Of a DNA stretch of 64,000 bases, positions 62,850 through 64,000 are shown piece after piece. This stretch comes from CAJQQK01 sp049116495 (lineage in GTDB: Bacteria; Pseudomonadota; Alphaproteobacteria; Rhizobiales; Hyphomicrobiaceae), in assembly GCA_049116495.1 (NCBI GenBank), contig JAGDYV010000074.1, positions 10,873-74,872 on the forward strand, written 5' to 3'. How positions within the stretch are numbered: position 1 is the first letter of the stretch; every line of letters begins with the position of its first letter. The translations under genes and the position numbers were made by a program. Below the pieces are notes generated by a model, which saw nothing but the letters and a program-made list of their open reading frames with translations, made no database searches and was not told the origin of the DNA.

Positions 62850-64000
62850 CTAGTGCGCCGTAATGCCAGGCGCACCGCCAGCCGCAGCGGCTTTCAACGC
62901 AGCCTGGGCAGCAGCTTCTTCATCCCATTCTATGGCTTCAGGTGTCCGGGTAAGGGCATGCTTCAGCACCTCATCCATATGCGATACCGGAATGATATCG
63001 AGCGCGCCTTTGACGTCGTCTGAAATGTCGGCGAGATCCTTGGCGTTCTCTTCCGGAATAATAACCGTCTTGATGCCCGCACGAAGAGCCGCCAGCATCT
63101 TCTCCTTCAGACCGCCAATCGGCAGCACTCGACCGCGCAGCGTGATCTCACCGGTCATGGCAACGTCTTTGCGCACGGCAATCCCAGTCAGAACCGAGAC
63201 AATCGCTGTCACCATGGCAACGCCGGCCGACGGACCATCTTTCGGGGTCGCGCCTTCCGGCACGTGAACGTGAATATCGCGCTTTTCGAACAACGGCGGC
63301 TCGATGCCGAAATCAATCGATCGCGAACGCACATACGCGCTTGCGGCCTGGATCGATTCCTTCATGACGTCGCGCAAGTTCCCCGTCACCGTGGTCTTGC
63401 CTTTGCCGGGCATCATGACGCCTTCGATGGTCAGGATTTCGCCGCCCACTTCGGTCCAGGCCAAGCCCGTCACAACACCGATCTGATCTTCCAGTTCAGC
63501 TTCACCGTAACGGAACTTCGGCACACCGAGATATTCTTCGACGTTGTCCATCGTGACGACCACGCTGGTCTTGTCACCGGCCATGATGTCCTTGACGGCC
63601 TTACGCGCGAGTTTGGCGATTTCACGCTCCAGACTACGCACACCGGCTTCACGCGTGTAGCGACGAATGACCTGCTGCAACGCCTCGTCCTCGATCTCCC
63701 ATTCGCCATCATTGAGGCCATGAGCCTCGCGCTGGGCGTTGATCAAGTGGCGCTTGGCAATCTCGATCTTTTCGAGTTCGGTGTAACCGGCAATCCGGAT
63801 GATCTCCATTCGATCCAGCAACGGCGGTGGGATGTTGAGTGTATTCGCCGTCGTAACGAACATGACGTTCGAAAGATCGTAGTCGACCTCGAGGTAATGA
63901 TCCGCGAACGTTGAGTTTTGTTCCGGATCGAGCACCTCAAGCAACGCCGACGACGGATCACCGCGAAAATCCGAACCCATCTTGTCGATCTCATCGAGCA
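62850..64000 (-). CDS. lon: ATP-dependent protease Lon, C-terminal part (5' end outside window)
   Basis: The visible 383 residues begin within the AAA+ module (IDKMGSDFRGDPSSALLEVL, FVTTANTLNIPPPLLDRMEI). They continue through the sensor-2 region (EAGVRSLEREIAKLARKA) to the complete protease domain. PKDGPSAGVAMVTA holds the catalytic Ser and IGGLKEKMLAALRAGIKTVI the catalytic Lys. The C-terminus is a slightly extended Ala/Gly-rich tail. Lon degrades damaged and regulatory proteins. The frame is open to the window edge, and the start lies to the right. Confidence 0.97.
   Translation of the reverse strand, partial: LDEIDKMGSDFRGDPSSALLEVLDPEQNSTFADHYLEVDYDLSNVMFVTTANTLNIPPPLLDRMEIIRIAGYTELEKIEIAKRHLINAQREAHGLNDGEWEIEDEALQQVIRRYTREAGVRSLEREIAKLARKAVKDIMAGDKTSVVVTMDNVEEYLGVPKFRYGEAELEDQIGVVTGLAWTEVGGEILTIEGVMMPGKGKTTVTGNLRDVMKESIQAASAYVRSRSIDFGIEPPLFEKRDIHVHVPEGATPKDGPSAGVAMVTAIVSVLTGIAVRKDVAMTGEITLRGRVLPIGGLKEKMLAALRAGIKTVIIPEENAKDLADISDDVKGALDIIPVSHMDEVLKHALTRTPEAIEWDEEAAAQAALKAAAAGGAPGITAH

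Noticed and set aside
1..64000. CRISPR arrays, insertion sequences, integrases, phage genes or a replication origin
   Set aside because: No regularly spaced direct repeats, transposase motifs, terminal inverted repeats with target duplications, or DnaA-box clusters were seen on reading both strands.

Overview
The window is bacterial chromosome with dense, mostly housekeeping gene content. It looks like an aerobic, Gram-negative alphaproteobacterium, probably of the Hyphomicrobiales (Rhizobiales). The support is a Porin_2-type outer-membrane porin, an IalB-family secreted protein, HspQ, the sdhE-mfd / recG neighbourhood, the conserved 162-residue secreted protein typical of that order, TRAP and IclR genes, and KDO (kdsA) and lipid A acyltransferase genes. 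The order-level assignment is inference. No rRNA, CRISPR array, insertion sequence, phage module or origin was seen. One tRNA gene (Val, TAC) is present.

Layout. 1-6.3 kb: the 5' part of a porin, then a rightward run of a UbiH-like flavin monooxygenase, an LpxL-type acyltransferase, a malyl-CoA-lyase-like protein and hspQ, closed by a bidirectional terminator facing an ialB gene. 6.6-10 kb: an orphan YejA-like binding protein and a secreted protein made of six two-cysteine repeats. 10-16 kb: mfd and sdhE leftward, recG rightward. 16-23 kb: glmU, glmS and a TPR/SPOR protein leftward, with a second SPOR protein divergent from glmU. 23-27 kb: a zinc metallopeptidase, malonyl-CoA decarboxylase, an AHL-lactonase-like hydrolase and a DUF599 membrane protein.

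27-37.5 kb is the main accessory catabolic block. It holds a TRAP binding protein with a fused DctQM permease, an IclR regulator divergent from a GMC oxidoreductase, and an operon of an IlvD/Edd-type sugar-acid dehydratase, a CaiB/BaiF CoA-transferase and an ABM monooxygenase. CTC/GAG inverted repeats lie in front of both the binding-protein gene and the GMC gene. The block reads as uptake and oxidation of an unknown organic acid or sugar acid.

37.6-42 kb: a possible papain/C39-like protein, a thermonuclease, an amidohydrolase and a second orphan family-5 binding protein. 42-48 kb: ilvB, a glutathione transferase, ilvN, miaA, serB and a CaCA antiporter. 48-54.6 kb: a threonine-dehydratase/ABC-exporter operon, a small secreted protein, thiD, a CcdA-like protein and pgk. 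54.7-64 kb: tkt, a PfkB kinase, kdsA, a VOC protein, an MltB-type transglycosylase, a secreted cyclase-family protein, tRNA-Val, hup and the 3' part of lon.

Starts were set from visible Shine-Dalgarno sequences and family N-termini. Where GTG, TTG or a downstream ATG was preferred, the entry says so. All functions come from reading motifs by eye; no database search was possible.
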